64,000 nt of DNA from JBBIOU01 sp037443205 (GTDB taxonomy: Bacteria; Bacteroidota; Bacteroidia; Flavobacteriales_D; UBA2798): positions 27,484 through 91,483 of the forward strand of contig JBBIOU010000010.1 in NCBI GenBank assembly GCA_037443205.1. Reading direction: 5' to 3'. Below the pieces are notes generated by a model that searched no databases, had not been told where the DNA came from, and saw only the letters and a program-made list of their open reading frames with translations. Positions 1 to 9,015 of the stretch are shown here, piece by piece (within the stretch, counting starts at the first letter, position 1; every line of letters begins with the position of its first letter). A program made the position numbers and the translations under genes.

Positions 1-678
1 TTTTTGCGAGGCGATAATCAATTCAGCCTTGTTGGCTTTGGCCGATTTTTCGAACACTTTTCTTACCGATTTATCACTAATCTCTCCGATTACAACAGGT
101 ACATCAGGTTTAATAATACCTGCTTTTTCGGATGCTATTTTTTCTAAAGTATTACCTAACAGATGAACATGGTCGTAACTGATGTTGGTGATAATGCTTA
201 ACTCAGGCAAAATAATATTTGTAGAATCTAATCTTCCTCCCAAACCTGTTTCGATGATACCCACTTGTATTTTTTTATCTTTGAAATAACTAAATGCCAT
301 AGCCACCGTCATTTCAAAAAAAGAGGGCTTAACCTCAAGGAATAGTTCTTTATGTTTTTGCACAAAGTTTACTACATAGTTTTTGCTTATTTTTTTACCA
401 TTAACTCTAATTCTTTCTCTGAAATCTTTAAGATGCGGAGAAGTATATAAACCCACTTTATAGCCGGCTTCCATGAATACCGAGGCAAGGAGATGCGAAA
501 CCGAACCTTTGCCGTTCGTACCGGCTATGTGAATAGATTTAAAGTCGGTTTGCGGGTTTTGTAGAGCCTCACAAAGTTTTATAATATTTCCCAACCCGGG
601 TTTAAGTGCAGGTTGCCCTACGCGGTGATATGCGGGAAGTTGCGAATACAGATACTGCAGCGTTTGGCTGTAGTTCAT
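1..678 (-). CDS. folC: Bifunctional folylpolyglutamate/dihydrofolate synthase, N-terminal part (cut by window edge)
   Basis: The reading frame stays open from an ATG at 676-678 to the window edge, giving about 226 residues of a Mur-ligase-type enzyme. The ATP-binding loop is visible as GTNGKGSVSHLL, followed by YTSPHLKDFRERI and GLGGRLDSTN, which are typical of FolC. The enzyme adds glutamate to dihydropteroate or folates in the cytoplasm. The start codon shares one base with the stop of the upstream tonB-like gene (TAATG), so it is the last visible gene of the minus-strand run that starts at 5299 and is probably translationally coupled. The C-terminal half lies outside the window. Confidence 0.93.
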   Translation of the reverse strand, partial: MNYSQTLQYLYSQLPAYHRVGQPALKPGLGNIIKLCEALQNPQTDFKSIHIAGTNGKGSVSHLLASVFMEAGYKVGLYTSPHLKDFRERIRVNGKKISKNYVVNFVQKHKELFLEVKPSFFEMTVAMAFSYFKDKKIQVGIIETGLGGRLDSTNIILPELSIITNISYDHVHLLGNTLEKIASEKAGIIKPDVPVVIGEISDKSVRKVFEKSAKANKAELIIASQK

Positions 679-1457
679 TAATTAAAATCAAAATTAAATG
701 TGTAAGTGCCTTTCACTTCATCGCTAAAGCTTTCATCGGCATAACATAGTTGTTTTTTCTTGATTTCTTCTATACACAATGCTACCAGGGTAGGATTGGT
801 TGTAGTAGAAAGAGCCGTATTCACATTAGCGCGGGTAACCCAGCCATCGGGGTTTACCCAAATATTGAGCACTACTTTTCCGCGTTCGTTGGTTGGGTTA
901 TTGGGTATAGGCTTATTTAATAATTTCCGCCCTCTTAAATTCAGGCCGGTGCCGGAATTTCCTGCTCCGTTATTACCGTTTCCGGGTTTATTGCCTAAAC
1001 CGGTGCCACTTTTATCTCCATCTCCGTCACCTTCTCCGTTTCCGTTACCATTGCCTGTCATACCTCCAAATAGCGCGTTGGTATTGGGTTTAGGCTCTGT
1101 ATTAACCGGATTAGTTGTATTTGTAGTATTGGGTTTATTAGTAGATACAGGTTTTGTTTGATTGTTGTTTGGGGTAAAAACAGGTGATTCGTTTTGTGTA
1201 TTTACTTTTTCGGATGGCGTAAGGGGTGTTTCCTCCTGAGGCCGGGCGGCCGACTGCGAAGAACTGCCTCCGCTGCTGCCTGTAGTGCCTTCGTCAAATT
1301 CTATTTCAATTACTTTTTCAATAGGCAAAGGGTCGGGTTCTGTCCAACTCACCAAAAAAAACAACAAGAGCAAGAGTGCATGAAATATTCCGGCAAAAAT
1401 CCACGCACCTGTCTTACGTCTTTTTTCATTTTGATGTTCTTTGATATTTTTTTTCAT
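678..1457 (-). CDS. tonB: TonB-like energy transducer
   Basis: 259 residues. A short basic cytoplasmic N-terminus is followed by one membrane segment (about residues 17-38). A long low-complexity periplasmic linker comes next, rich in Ser, Asn, Thr, Pro and Gly, with a Gly/Asn/Asp stretch near 125-170. A compact C-terminal domain (about 185-259) begins GKVVLNIWVNPDG, typical of TonB/TolA-like C-termini. It should carry energy from the ExbB-ExbD motor, encoded immediately upstream, to an outer-membrane partner. The linker is unusually acidic/Gly-rich instead of Pro-Lys-rich, and it causes a spurious ORF on the other strand. It could serve a TolA-like role instead of nutrient uptake; sequence alone does not decide. 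Confidence 0.85.
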   Translation of the reverse strand: MKKNIKEHQNEKRRKTGAWIFAGIFHALLLLLFFLVSWTEPDPLPIEKVIEIEFDEGTTGSSGGSSSQSAARPQEETPLTPSEKVNTQNESPVFTPNNNQTKPVSTNKPNTTNTTNPVNTEPKPNTNALFGGMTGNGNGNGEGDGDGDKSGTGLGNKPGNGNNGAGNSGTGLNLRGRKLLNKPIPNNPTNERGKVVLNIWVNPDGWVTRANVNTALSTTTNPTLVALCIEEIKKKQLCYADESFSDEVKGTYTFNFDFN

Positions 1458-1507
1458 AATTATATCATCTTAACCAAAACTACATACGGTAAATTAAAAT
1501 TTTTGTT

Positions 1508-1912
1508 TTATTCAGTTTTTGTAGCTATGGCTGCGCTCCAATCGTTACGCTTACAAATGTCTAATAAATTAACCGTTACACCCGTAGGCACCGATTTATC
1601 TATTCTTAAAATTACCGATGGTTTTTTATCACCATAATTGCCTTTGGCAATAAATTCCTGTAGTTTTTGTTCAACATTTTCTACCGGTGTGGGTTGGTCG
1701 TTTACGTAGTGGCTGCCATCTGCCTTTACTCCAACAGAAACCTGCATAGGACTGGGCGATCCGGCATTTTTGGCAGAGGGTAAATCTACCTGAATACCGG
1801 GACTAACCAAGGTAGATAAAATAACGAAAAATATGAGCAGTAAAAAAACAAGGTCGGTCATAGATGCCATCCCCGATTCTGCTTTGATAGTATTTTTTGA
1901 ACGTATATCCAT
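1508..1912 (-). CDS. exbD: Biopolymer transporter ExbD/TolR family
   Basis: 134 residues with the ExbD layout: a short cytoplasmic tail, one membrane segment (about residues 15-38) carrying the conserved proton-channel aspartate (D20 in MTDLVFLLLIFF), then a periplasmic domain. Known ExbD proteins form the ion-driven motor with ExbB and TonB in the inner membrane. It lies 29 bp after exbB and 50 bp before the tonB-like gene, so the three motor parts are co-transcribed in the usual order. Length and motif fit the family well. Confidence 0.92.
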   Translation of the reverse strand: MDIRSKNTIKAESGMASMTDLVFLLLIFFVILSTLVSPGIQVDLPSAKNAGSPSPMQVSVGVKADGSHYVNDQPTPVENVEQKLQEFIAKGNYGDKKPSVILRIDKSVPTGVTVNLLDICKRNDWSAAIATKTE

Positions 1913-1941
1913 AGTAACAAAGTGTTATTAATTACACCCGA

Positions 1942-2673
1942 TTATTTTCCCGGTTCATCCAAGAGGTCTAAAAATTCTATAGATGTACTTTCCATTTTGG
2001 CTATCACTTTTTGTATTTTACCAACCAGCCAGTTATACATAATGTAGGATATAACTCCCAGAATTAAACCCGCAACCGTAGTAACCATAGCCATCATTAT
2101 ACCTCCCGAGAGTTGTTCTATAGCCACTCCGCTGGTGCGCATTTCCTGAAATACGAATATCATACCTATTACTGTTCCTAAAAAACCAATCATAGGAGCA
2201 GCGCCTGCAATGGTAGCCAGCACACTTACCCCTTTTTCAAGTTTGTAAATTTCAATTTTACCAATGTTTTCGATAGATGCTTCAATATCTTTTAATGGTT
2301 TACCAATTTTAGATATACCTTTTTCGAGCATACGCGCTATGGGCGTGTCAGTTGAAGCACATAGCGTACGCGCACTGTCTAATTTACCTTCTATAATATA
2401 GGAGCGTATTTGCATAAGAAATCCTTGTTCGCCTTTCCCGGCACGCTGTATGGCCAGTAATCGCTCGATGGAAATATAAACCATTATAACCGACATGATA
2501 CCCATAGGAACCATGATATACCAACCTCCCGAAGCAATCATGTCCCATAAGGTAACTTCTTTCAGTGTATTTATTGCTGCTTCGGTATTACCTGATGAAG
2601 CATTTATTGTCTGGCCTGACTCTTCTGTAATTTGGCTCAACAAAGGAATTTTGAAAAAATTAATAACACTCAT
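1942..2673 (-). CDS. exbB: MotA/TolQ/ExbB proton channel family protein
   Basis: I place the start at the ATG 2671-2673 (MSVINFFKIP), giving 243 residues. The longer open frame would run into the end of nhaD with an implausible Cys/Arg-rich extension. There are three membrane regions: around WYIMVPMGIMSVIMVYISI, MIGFLGTVIGMIFVF and MVTTVAGLILGVISYIMY; the last two are the conserved ExbB/TolQ channel helices. It forms the pentameric proton channel that pairs with ExbD. Downstream are exbD and the tonB-like gene; upstream, 17 bp away, is nhaD. In Bacteroidota this channel can also power gliding or T9SS (GldL is different), but the TonB partner argues for an Exb system. Confidence 0.9.
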   Translation of the reverse strand: MSVINFFKIPLLSQITEESGQTINASSGNTEAAINTLKEVTLWDMIASGGWYIMVPMGIMSVIMVYISIERLLAIQRAGKGEQGFLMQIRSYIIEGKLDSARTLCASTDTPIARMLEKGISKIGKPLKDIEASIENIGKIEIYKLEKGVSVLATIAGAAPMIGFLGTVIGMIFVFQEMRTSGVAIEQLSGGIMMAMVTTVAGLILGVISYIMYNWLVGKIQKVIAKMESTSIEFLDLLDEPGK

Positions 2674-2690
2674 AGTACATTTATTTTTTT

Positions 2691-4055
2691 TTATGAAAAC
2701 ATTAAAATAAACACTGCGGCACCTGCTAAATAACCTAATAAAGATAATAAGGACATTTTTTTCAGATACCAGATAAAATCTATTTTCTCTAATCCCATTA
2801 CGGCTACTCCTGCTGCAGAACCAATAATTAAACAACTACCTCCTGTTCCGGCACAATACGCAAGAAACTCCCAAAATGTTCCGTCTTGTACAAAATAAGC
2901 ATCCCAGCCTGTTGCCCCGGCCGGTGCTAATTCATACATACCTTGTGCTGCAGCTACTAAGGGCACATTATCTACAATGGCTGATAACAAGCCTATGATT
3001 ATATTGATTCCAAGAATTTGAGCCAATTCATTACCTGCCATAACTGAGGATGCTCCGTTTCTTAGGGCATTGGCTAAATTTTCTAAGATATGTGCTTCTT
3101 TTAATGACGAAATAGCTAATAATATTCCCAAGAAAAATAATACGCTGGGAGTATCTATTTTACGTAAGACACTTACAACCGAAAGTTGATTTTTTTCTTC
3201 TTTGTTTTTAGCCTTGTGCATAATTTCGGTTACTACCCATAGTATTCCTAATCCTAACAACATTCCCATAAAGGGTGGTAAATGTGTGATTGTTTTAAAA
3301 ACAGGCACAAACAACAACATTAATATTCCTAAAAAGAATATGATGTTTCTTTCTGCATCCGTAGTTGGATTTTTATAGTGCTCCAGCCCCTCTTGCCTAA
3401 GTGGTCTTTGAATTTTTCCTTTCATGGTAAAAGAAAGTAATAATAAAGGGGCAAATAAGCACACCAGGCTGGGGATAATTAATTTTATAACTATTCCCTG
3501 AGCGGTAATTTGTTTATCTATCCATAGCATGGTGGTAGTTACATCGCCAATAGGCGACCATGCGCCACCGGCATTAGCGGCAATAACAATCATTCCACCA
3601 AAAAACCATCGGTCTTTCTGATCGGCAATAAGCTTACGTATCAATGATACCATAACAATAGAGGTAGTAAGATTATCTAATGCTGCCGACATAAAAAATG
3701 TAATGATACAGATAACCCATAATAGTTTAACTTTATTGGTAGTTTTAATTTTATCGGTAATAACTGCAAATCCTTCATGAGCATCAATTAATTCTACAAT
3801 AGTCATGGCACCTAACAGGAAAAATAAAATCTGACCTATCTCGGCAACTGTCATTTCCATTCCGTGTTCAATGTGGTGTTGGGCTGCCTCTGCATCAACC
3901 CCCAGGATAGCCTGCGCACCAAAAACCAAAATTGTCCATGTTAATACACCTATCAATAAAGCTGATGCTGCTTTGTCAATTTTTATGGGGTGTTCTAAGG
4001 CTATACAAGCATACCCTACAACAAAAATTATTATCATCAATAAAGTAGCGTCCAT
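2691..4055 (-). CDS. nhaD: Na+/H+ antiporter NhaD
   Basis: 454 residues and strongly hydrophobic, with about a dozen membrane segments. The hallmark NANAGGAWSPIGDVTT-type motif (here AANAGGAWSPIGDVTTT) and a second YCAGTGGSCLIIGSAAG motif identify the NhaD branch of the ion transporter superfamily. It exchanges sodium for protons across the inner membrane. Only 2 bp separate its start from the stop of the dehydrogenase gene, and it is followed by exbB, so it sits inside an operon that also builds a proton-driven motor. Whether this link is functional is inference. Confidence 0.93.
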   Translation of the reverse strand: MDATLLMIIIFVVGYACIALEHPIKIDKAASALLIGVLTWTILVFGAQAILGVDAEAAQHHIEHGMEMTVAEIGQILFFLLGAMTIVELIDAHEGFAVITDKIKTTNKVKLLWVICIITFFMSAALDNLTTSIVMVSLIRKLIADQKDRWFFGGMIVIAANAGGAWSPIGDVTTTMLWIDKQITAQGIVIKLIIPSLVCLFAPLLLLSFTMKGKIQRPLRQEGLEHYKNPTTDAERNIIFFLGILMLLFVPVFKTITHLPPFMGMLLGLGILWVVTEIMHKAKNKEEKNQLSVVSVLRKIDTPSVLFFLGILLAISSLKEAHILENLANALRNGASSVMAGNELAQILGINIIIGLLSAIVDNVPLVAAAQGMYELAPAGATGWDAYFVQDGTFWEFLAYCAGTGGSCLIIGSAAGVAVMGLEKIDFIWYLKKMSLLSLLGYLAGAAVFILMFS

Positions 4056-4057
4056 AA

Positions 4058-5299
4058 TTAACTGTTTTTGTTTGTTATTTTTTGTAAAGAAATTTCAAAT
4101 GCCGTTTTTGCAATGTTTTTATTTGTATTGTTATTACGTAGTATTTGCTGTAGCGCTTCTTTGATGGTGTTTGTAACATCATTAAATATATGTTTATCGG
4201 TAAGTTGTTGTTCGGTTTTAGACATCAGATAGGCAAAAACTCTTGCCATACCGCAGTTAGCTATAAAATCAGGAATTAATGCAATGTGTTCATCCACATA
4301 TTTTGCTATCGGACCAAAAAATATTTCTTTATCGGCAAAGGGAACATTGGCACCGCAAGATACTACTTGCAATCCATTGCTTATTAACTGCTGCATTTGC
4401 TGCATTGTTAATATTCGCGAAGCGGCACAAGGTAAAAAAACATCGGCATTAAGACTCCATATTTTTTTATTTACTTCTTCAAAGGGCAACATGGCGCTAT
4501 GATTTAATGCGTTGCCATTTTTAGAAATAAATAGTTCGCGTATTTCTTCAAAGGTAAAACCATTTTCATTAATTAATCCGCCTGCTCTGTCTATGATACC
4601 AACTATACCGGCTCCGCATTGGGCAGCGTAATATGCAGCAGCAGAAGCTACGTTACCCCAGCCCTGTACAATAACACGCTTATTTTTGAAGGAATGGTTT
4701 TGTAATTCGTAAAACAAACGTACCGACTCAGAAACGCCAAAACCTGTAATCATATCTGCTACCAAATATTTATTACTGATATCCGGACTGTAGTACGTGT
4801 CGCTGATTACTTTACTTACTCCTTTTCTAAGATTATCAATACGCAACTGTTTAGTTTCATCGTTTCCGAAATGTCCGCAAACAACTCCTTCCTGAGGATG
4901 CAGTAACCCTAATTTGGCTGTGATGGGTATAACCTCATGCACTTCGTCAACATTTAAATCTCCTCCTGTACCATAATAGTGCTTTAACAGAGGCAATACA
5001 GCCTGATACCATCTTGTAAGCACGTCTTTTTTGCGGGGATCGGCAGGATCGAAATTTATACCTGATTTTGCACCACCTATTGCAGGTCCGGCAATACTGA
5101 ATTTTATTTCCATGGTTTTTGCCAGAGCAATCACTTCATTTTTATCCAAACCTTTGCGCATACGAGTACCTCCTCCGGCTGCTCCTCCTTTTAAAGAATT
5201 AATTACTACCCAACCTTCGGCATCTGTTTCACTATCCTTCCACTCAAAAACTATTTCCGGGCGCTTTTCTTCAAATTTTTTTAGTTGTTCTAGCATCAA
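4058..5299 (-). CDS. Glu/Leu/Phe/Val dehydrogenase family protein
   Basis: 413 residues with the two-domain amino-acid dehydrogenase layout. The N-terminal substrate domain has GGAAGGGTRM and MEIKFSIAGPAIGGAKSG, which keep the two lysines of this family. The C-terminal NAD(P) domain has a Rossmann loop VQGWGNVASAAAYYAA and the late motif LPCAASRIL. The reaction is reversible oxidative deamination of an amino acid to its 2-oxo acid. I cannot assign the substrate: it is less like classical hexameric GDH than like the divergent Bacteroidota group usually labelled Glu/Leu dehydrogenase. It is the first gene of the minus-strand run ending in folC, with a good -7 element just upstream. Confidence 0.88.
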   Translation of the reverse strand: MMLEQLKKFEEKRPEIVFEWKDSETDAEGWVVINSLKGGAAGGGTRMRKGLDKNEVIALAKTMEIKFSIAGPAIGGAKSGINFDPADPRKKDVLTRWYQAVLPLLKHYYGTGGDLNVDEVHEVIPITAKLGLLHPQEGVVCGHFGNDETKQLRIDNLRKGVSKVISDTYYSPDISNKYLVADMITGFGVSESVRLFYELQNHSFKNKRVIVQGWGNVASAAAYYAAQCGAGIVGIIDRAGGLINENGFTFEEIRELFISKNGNALNHSAMLPFEEVNKKIWSLNADVFLPCAASRILTMQQMQQLISNGLQVVSCGANVPFADKEIFFGPIAKYVDEHIALIPDFIANCGMARVFAYLMSKTEQQLTDKHIFNDVTNTIKEALQQILRNNNTNKNIAKTAFEISLQKITNKNS

Positions 5300-5322
5300 T
5301 GTATTTTATCATCAAAACCCGA

Positions 5323-5330
5323 CAAAGGTA
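5323..5330 (-). promoter_or_regulatory. Candidate -7 promoter element for the dehydrogenase-nhaD-exbBD-tonB-folC run
   Basis: On the minus strand this reads TACCTTTG, a perfect match to the Bacteroidota -7 consensus TAnnTTTG, with the ATG at 5299 about 24 bp downstream. No convincing TTTG -33 element lies at normal spacing, so only half of the promoter is supported. Confidence 0.45.
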
Positions 5331-5456
5331 TTAAAAGCCCTTATTGCTGTTTAAATTTCTATACAAAAAGTTTTAATGCCTACAATGTTAATTATTAAAA
5401 TACTTTTGTTTTTCTTAACGTATTCATTATGATTAATTTGCATTATATTTAATCCG

Positions 5457-6032
5457 ATGAATTATTTAATTGTAAACTGCGGCAGTAAAAAAACTCCTGA
5501 AATAGCTAAAAAAGTCAACATGCTGGGTGCGCATACAGATATTATTAATTTACATGAAACCATACCACTTAATTTTAACACATATACAGGAATAATAATG
5601 AGCGGTGCTCCCATTTTATTAACTGAAACTCACCCTGATAACTTAATAAATCAAATAAAGCCATTGATATTTTCCAAAATACCCCTGCTGGGAATATGTT
5701 TTGGTCATCAACTGCTGGGTTTAGCATATGGCGCACAAATTAAGCGATGCAGTGAAGATAGAAGCGAACAAGAAATAGAGATATTTAATCATCAGGATTT
5801 ATTCAGCGGATTTAATCAAACCGCCCTCTTTAACGAAGACCATTGCGAATGTATCAGCCTACCGAAAGAATTTATCTTGCTTGCTTCTTCAAAAATATGC
5901 CGAAACGAAGCCATGAAACATGCATATTTACCATTTTTCGGGGTGCAATTCCATCCCGAAACATCAGGAGAGAATGGCACTGCATTATTTAAAAATTTTA
6001 TGAATATTTGTGAGCGTCAATACATGCAATAG
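5457..6032 (+). CDS. Free-standing class I glutamine amidotransferase (GuaA N-domain-like)
   Basis: 191 residues forming one complete class I glutaminase domain and nothing else. The nucleophile is C81 in LLGICFGHQLLG, and the catalytic His and Glu are H166 and E168 in GVQFHPE. The oxyanion region is IIMSGAP. The size and order match the glutaminase subunit of archaeal-type split GMP synthase, and no synthetase domain lies next to it. It would release ammonia from glutamine for an unknown partner. The next gene, 3 bp away, is a nucleoside-recognition membrane protein, which hints at a purine link, but that is inference. Other possible roles are gamma-glutamyl hydrolysis, as in PuuD-like enzymes. 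Confidence 0.8.
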   Translation: MNYLIVNCGSKKTPEIAKKVNMLGAHTDIINLHETIPLNFNTYTGIIMSGAPILLTETHPDNLINQIKPLIFSKIPLLGICFGHQLLGLAYGAQIKRCSEDRSEQEIEIFNHQDLFSGFNQTALFNEDHCECISLPKEFILLASSKICRNEAMKHAYLPFFGVQFHPETSGENGTALFKNFMNICERQYMQ

Positions 6033-6035
6033 CAC

Positions 6036-7322
6036 ATGATTTTAAATTACGTTTGGATTGCTTTTATTCTCATAGCTTTTATAGTAGCTTTATTTAAACT
6101 ATTATTCGAAAATGATTTGGCTGTGTTTGGAACCATGTTTGCCGAAGCGCTTAGCATGGCAAAATTTTCGGTGATGGACATTGCTTTGCCTTTATCGGGA
6201 GTAATGATATTTTGGATGGGGATGATGAAAATAGCAGAAAATTCGGGACTGGTTAATGTATTTTCAAGCTGGTTATGGCCTTTTTTTAAGTACCTGTTTC
6301 CGGAAGTACCTAAGGGGCATCCGGCAGCAGGGGCTATGGCCATGAATTTATCAGCTAATGTGTTAGGACTTGATAACGCAGCAACCCCACTGGGAATTAA
6401 TGCCATGAAAGAATTGCAATCATTAAACCCCGAAAAAGACAAAGCCAGTAATGCGCAAATCATGTTTCTGGTATTAAACACCTCCGGTCTTACAGTAATA
6501 CCCAGCAGCATTATTGCTCTAAGGGCTGCCAGCAATTCGCAATCTCCTACCGATATATTCATTCCCATTTTAATCGCCACTGCTGTTTCAACCATAGCGG
6601 GTATTGCTACAACATCCGTATATCAAAAAATCAATTTATTTAAATCCGGTTTTTTAATACCCTTATTTGTTGTTATTTCTCTACTTAGTTTATTGGTTGG
6701 CAGTATAGTTTATTTTTCTTATTGCGACAGTACATCATTGGCAACAGAAATTACAGATGCTTCTCAGTGTTTTTCAAAAAGGCTGGGTATAATTTCCGGG
6801 TTTGCCGGTTCATTTATCATTCTGCTCATATTATTCACCTTTATTGCTTACGCTTTGCATAAGCGCAACAATGCTTATGAAAGTTTTATAGAAGGAGCGC
6901 GCGAAGGATTTAATACTGCTGTCAGCATTATTCCTTATTTAATTGCTATGCTGGTTGCCATTGCCCTGTTTAGAAGTTCGGGAGCCATGAATTATATAAT
7001 TGAGGGATTAAGAGGTGTGTTTGCATTATTCACTTCGAAAACAGAATTTGCCGATGCTTTGCCTACTGCACTTATGCGGCCGTTAAGTGGCAGCGGTTCC
7101 AGAGCCATGATGATAGAATGTTGGAAAACCTTTCACGTAGATAGTTTGCAAGGGCGTATGGCCTCAGTAATACAAGGCAGCACCGAAACAACTTTTTATA
7201 CCATTGCTGTATATTTTGGCTCGGTAGGCATAAAAAAAGTAAGACATACCATAGCCTGCGGATTAGCTGCTGATATAGCCGGAATTATTGCAGCTATTTG
7301 GATAAGTTATATTTTTTTTTAA
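6036..7322 (+). CDS. Nucleoside-recognition (Gate) domain membrane protein, fused SpmA/SpmB type
   Basis: 428 residues with many membrane segments. Two copies of the nucleoside-recognition/Gate domain are recognisable: the N-terminal one contains MNLSANVLGLDNAATPLG and the C-terminal one contains TALMRPLSGSGSRAMM. In Firmicutes these are the separate spore maturation proteins SpmA and SpmB; a single fused protein is usual in Bacteroidota, which do not sporulate. It sits in the inner membrane and its substrate is not known. It starts 3 bp after the amidotransferase stop, so the two are likely co-translated. Confidence 0.87.
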   Translation: MILNYVWIAFILIAFIVALFKLLFENDLAVFGTMFAEALSMAKFSVMDIALPLSGVMIFWMGMMKIAENSGLVNVFSSWLWPFFKYLFPEVPKGHPAAGAMAMNLSANVLGLDNAATPLGINAMKELQSLNPEKDKASNAQIMFLVLNTSGLTVIPSSIIALRAASNSQSPTDIFIPILIATAVSTIAGIATTSVYQKINLFKSGFLIPLFVVISLLSLLVGSIVYFSYCDSTSLATEITDASQCFSKRLGIISGFAGSFIILLILFTFIAYALHKRNNAYESFIEGAREGFNTAVSIIPYLIAMLVAIALFRSSGAMNYIIEGLRGVFALFTSKTEFADALPTALMRPLSGSGSRAMMIECWKTFHVDSLQGRMASVIQGSTETTFYTIAVYFGSVGIKKVRHTIACGLAADIAGIIAAIWISYIFF

Positions 7323-7357
7323 TTAATATTATATCTAATTTTACTTAAAATATCGTT

Positions 7358-9010
7358 ATGAAATTTTTTTTGCCTACATTTTGTTGTATTTATTGCCTTG
7401 CCCAAGGGCAGTATAAAGAGATTGAAGTAAACTCAACAGTTACCGAAGTAATTGTTTATTTACAGGGTGCACAAGAAACACGCATGGCAAAAGTAACTAT
7501 ACCCGAAGGAAACAGTACCCTGCTATTTAAAGGTTTACCCTCTCATGTAAACCCTGCCTCCATTCAATTAACGGGCGTAAATCAGTTTACCATACTCTCT
7601 GCCAATTTCAGGCAAAACTTTTTAGCTGAAGATAAAAACAGCAAACGCATACAAATATTAACCGACAGTTTAAACATACTTCAAAGAAAACAACGCGAAA
7701 TTGAAACAGAAAAAAATATATTAAACGAAGAAAAAAGTATGCTTCAGAGCAATCATAAACTAAGCGCAGATGATAATCTGGACATCGAAAACCTGATAGA
7801 AATTGGTGATATTTACAGGGAGCGTATGCTTAAAATAGAAATGAAACTTATTGAACTCAATAAAAAAAACGAACAATTGCAGAAAGAAATTAATTTACAT
7901 AAAAAAACTTTAAGTTTATTAAACCCTGAACAAAATACTGCAAACGGAGAAGCCCTGATAAGCGTTAATTCGAAGAGCAACATTCATACAACTGTATATC
8001 TAACCTATGTTACAAATCTGGCCTCGTGGATGCCTTTTTACGACATTAGAAGTTCAGAAGCTGAAGGTCCTATAAGCATTACATACAAAGCCCGCGTAAA
8101 GCAATTTACCGGCACCGACTGGAAAAATGTTAAAATAACTCTTTCTACAGCAAATCCCGATTTATTAAACAATATACCCGATGTGCCGGTTTGGTATGTT
8201 GATTACTATTATGGAAACAATCAAGCCAAATACGAACAACAAAAATCTATGTACCAACAATATGCCCCGGCCAAACAAAGTAACAAACCAATTGATGAAG
8301 AAAATAATGCTGCTGAGACAAAAGCCATCAGTAATATTTCGGGCGTAACTATGAGTTCGGGTAGTTTAATTACTAATCTAAACACAACCAATTTAAACAA
8401 TACCATTACTATTGAATACGAAATTAAAAATCCATATTCTATACCGGCTGACGCTATGGATTATGTAGTAGAAATAGGCAAATACGATTTTCCGGCCAGC
8501 TATAAATACATTGCCATACCTAAACTAAACGAAGAGGCTTATTTAATTGCCCGCATTACCGGATGGTTTGAATACAACTTATTACCGGCCGAAAGCAATA
8601 TTTATTTTAAAGGAACTTATGTAGGCAAAGCTTTTTTAGATACCGAAACCACCAGCGACACCCTGGAGGTATCTATGGGAATTGATGAATCGGTTGTTGT
8701 AAAACGTAAACAAACCAACATACTTAGCAGCCGCAGCGTGATTGGTAATACACGCAAAAAAAATGACGAGTTTGAAATAAATATCCGTAATAACAAACGA
8801 ACTAATATCAGCATAGAAATTGAAGATCAAATACCCATCAGTAAACAAAAAGAAATTGTGGTTGAAACGGGCGAATTATCAAAAGCAGAATACAACAAAG
8901 AAACCGGAAAACTAAAATGGAAAATTGATTTGGCTCCTTCCTCAAATTACCTCATAAAATTTGGATATACCGTAAAATATCCTAAAAGCTATTACATTAC
9001 CAATCTATAA
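7358..9010 (+). CDS. MuiA-like DUF4139 domain protein (first of a tandem pair)
   Basis: 550 residues with a signal peptide ending near CLAQGQ. An N-terminal DUF4140-type domain (about 25-120, starting VNSTVTEVIVYLQGAQ) is followed by a long charged coiled coil (about 105-190). A large C-terminal DUF4139 domain runs from about 205 to the end. The family is called mucoidy inhibitor A from a Xanthomonas-type phenotype, but no biochemical activity is established. It is exported, most likely to the periplasm or outer membrane. A second copy follows after 5 bp. Confidence 0.85.
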   Translation: MKFFLPTFCCIYCLAQGQYKEIEVNSTVTEVIVYLQGAQETRMAKVTIPEGNSTLLFKGLPSHVNPASIQLTGVNQFTILSANFRQNFLAEDKNSKRIQILTDSLNILQRKQREIETEKNILNEEKSMLQSNHKLSADDNLDIENLIEIGDIYRERMLKIEMKLIELNKKNEQLQKEINLHKKTLSLLNPEQNTANGEALISVNSKSNIHTTVYLTYVTNLASWMPFYDIRSSEAEGPISITYKARVKQFTGTDWKNVKITLSTANPDLLNNIPDVPVWYVDYYYGNNQAKYEQQKSMYQQYAPAKQSNKPIDEENNAAETKAISNISGVTMSSGSLITNLNTTNLNNTITIEYEIKNPYSIPADAMDYVVEIGKYDFPASYKYIAIPKLNEEAYLIARITGWFEYNLLPAESNIYFKGTYVGKAFLDTETTSDTLEVSMGIDESVVVKRKQTNILSSRSVIGNTRKKNDEFEINIRNNKRTNISIEIEDQIPISKQKEIVVETGELSKAEYNKETGKLKWKIDLAPSSNYLIKFGYTVKYPKSYYITNL

Positions 9011-9015
9011 TTTTT

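Noticed and set aside
1021..1080. Short tandem TCTCCGTT-like repeats.
   Set aside because: They encode the Gly/Asn/Asp linker of the tonB-like protein on the minus strand; coding low complexity only.
760..1637. Two plus-strand open frames of 133 and 147 residues.
   Set aside because: They are antisense to the tonB-like linker and exbD, and their composition reflects the Gly/Pro-rich linker; no homology or signals.
2674..2835. N-terminal extension of the exbB open frame by 54 residues.
   Set aside because: It overlaps the 3' end of nhaD and is Cys/Arg-rich with no ExbB similarity; the internal ATG at 2673 fits the family.
6047..6595. Minus-strand open frame of 182 residues with hydrophobic stretches.
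   Set aside because: It is antisense to the SpmA/SpmB-like gene, which has clear family motifs; the shadow has none.
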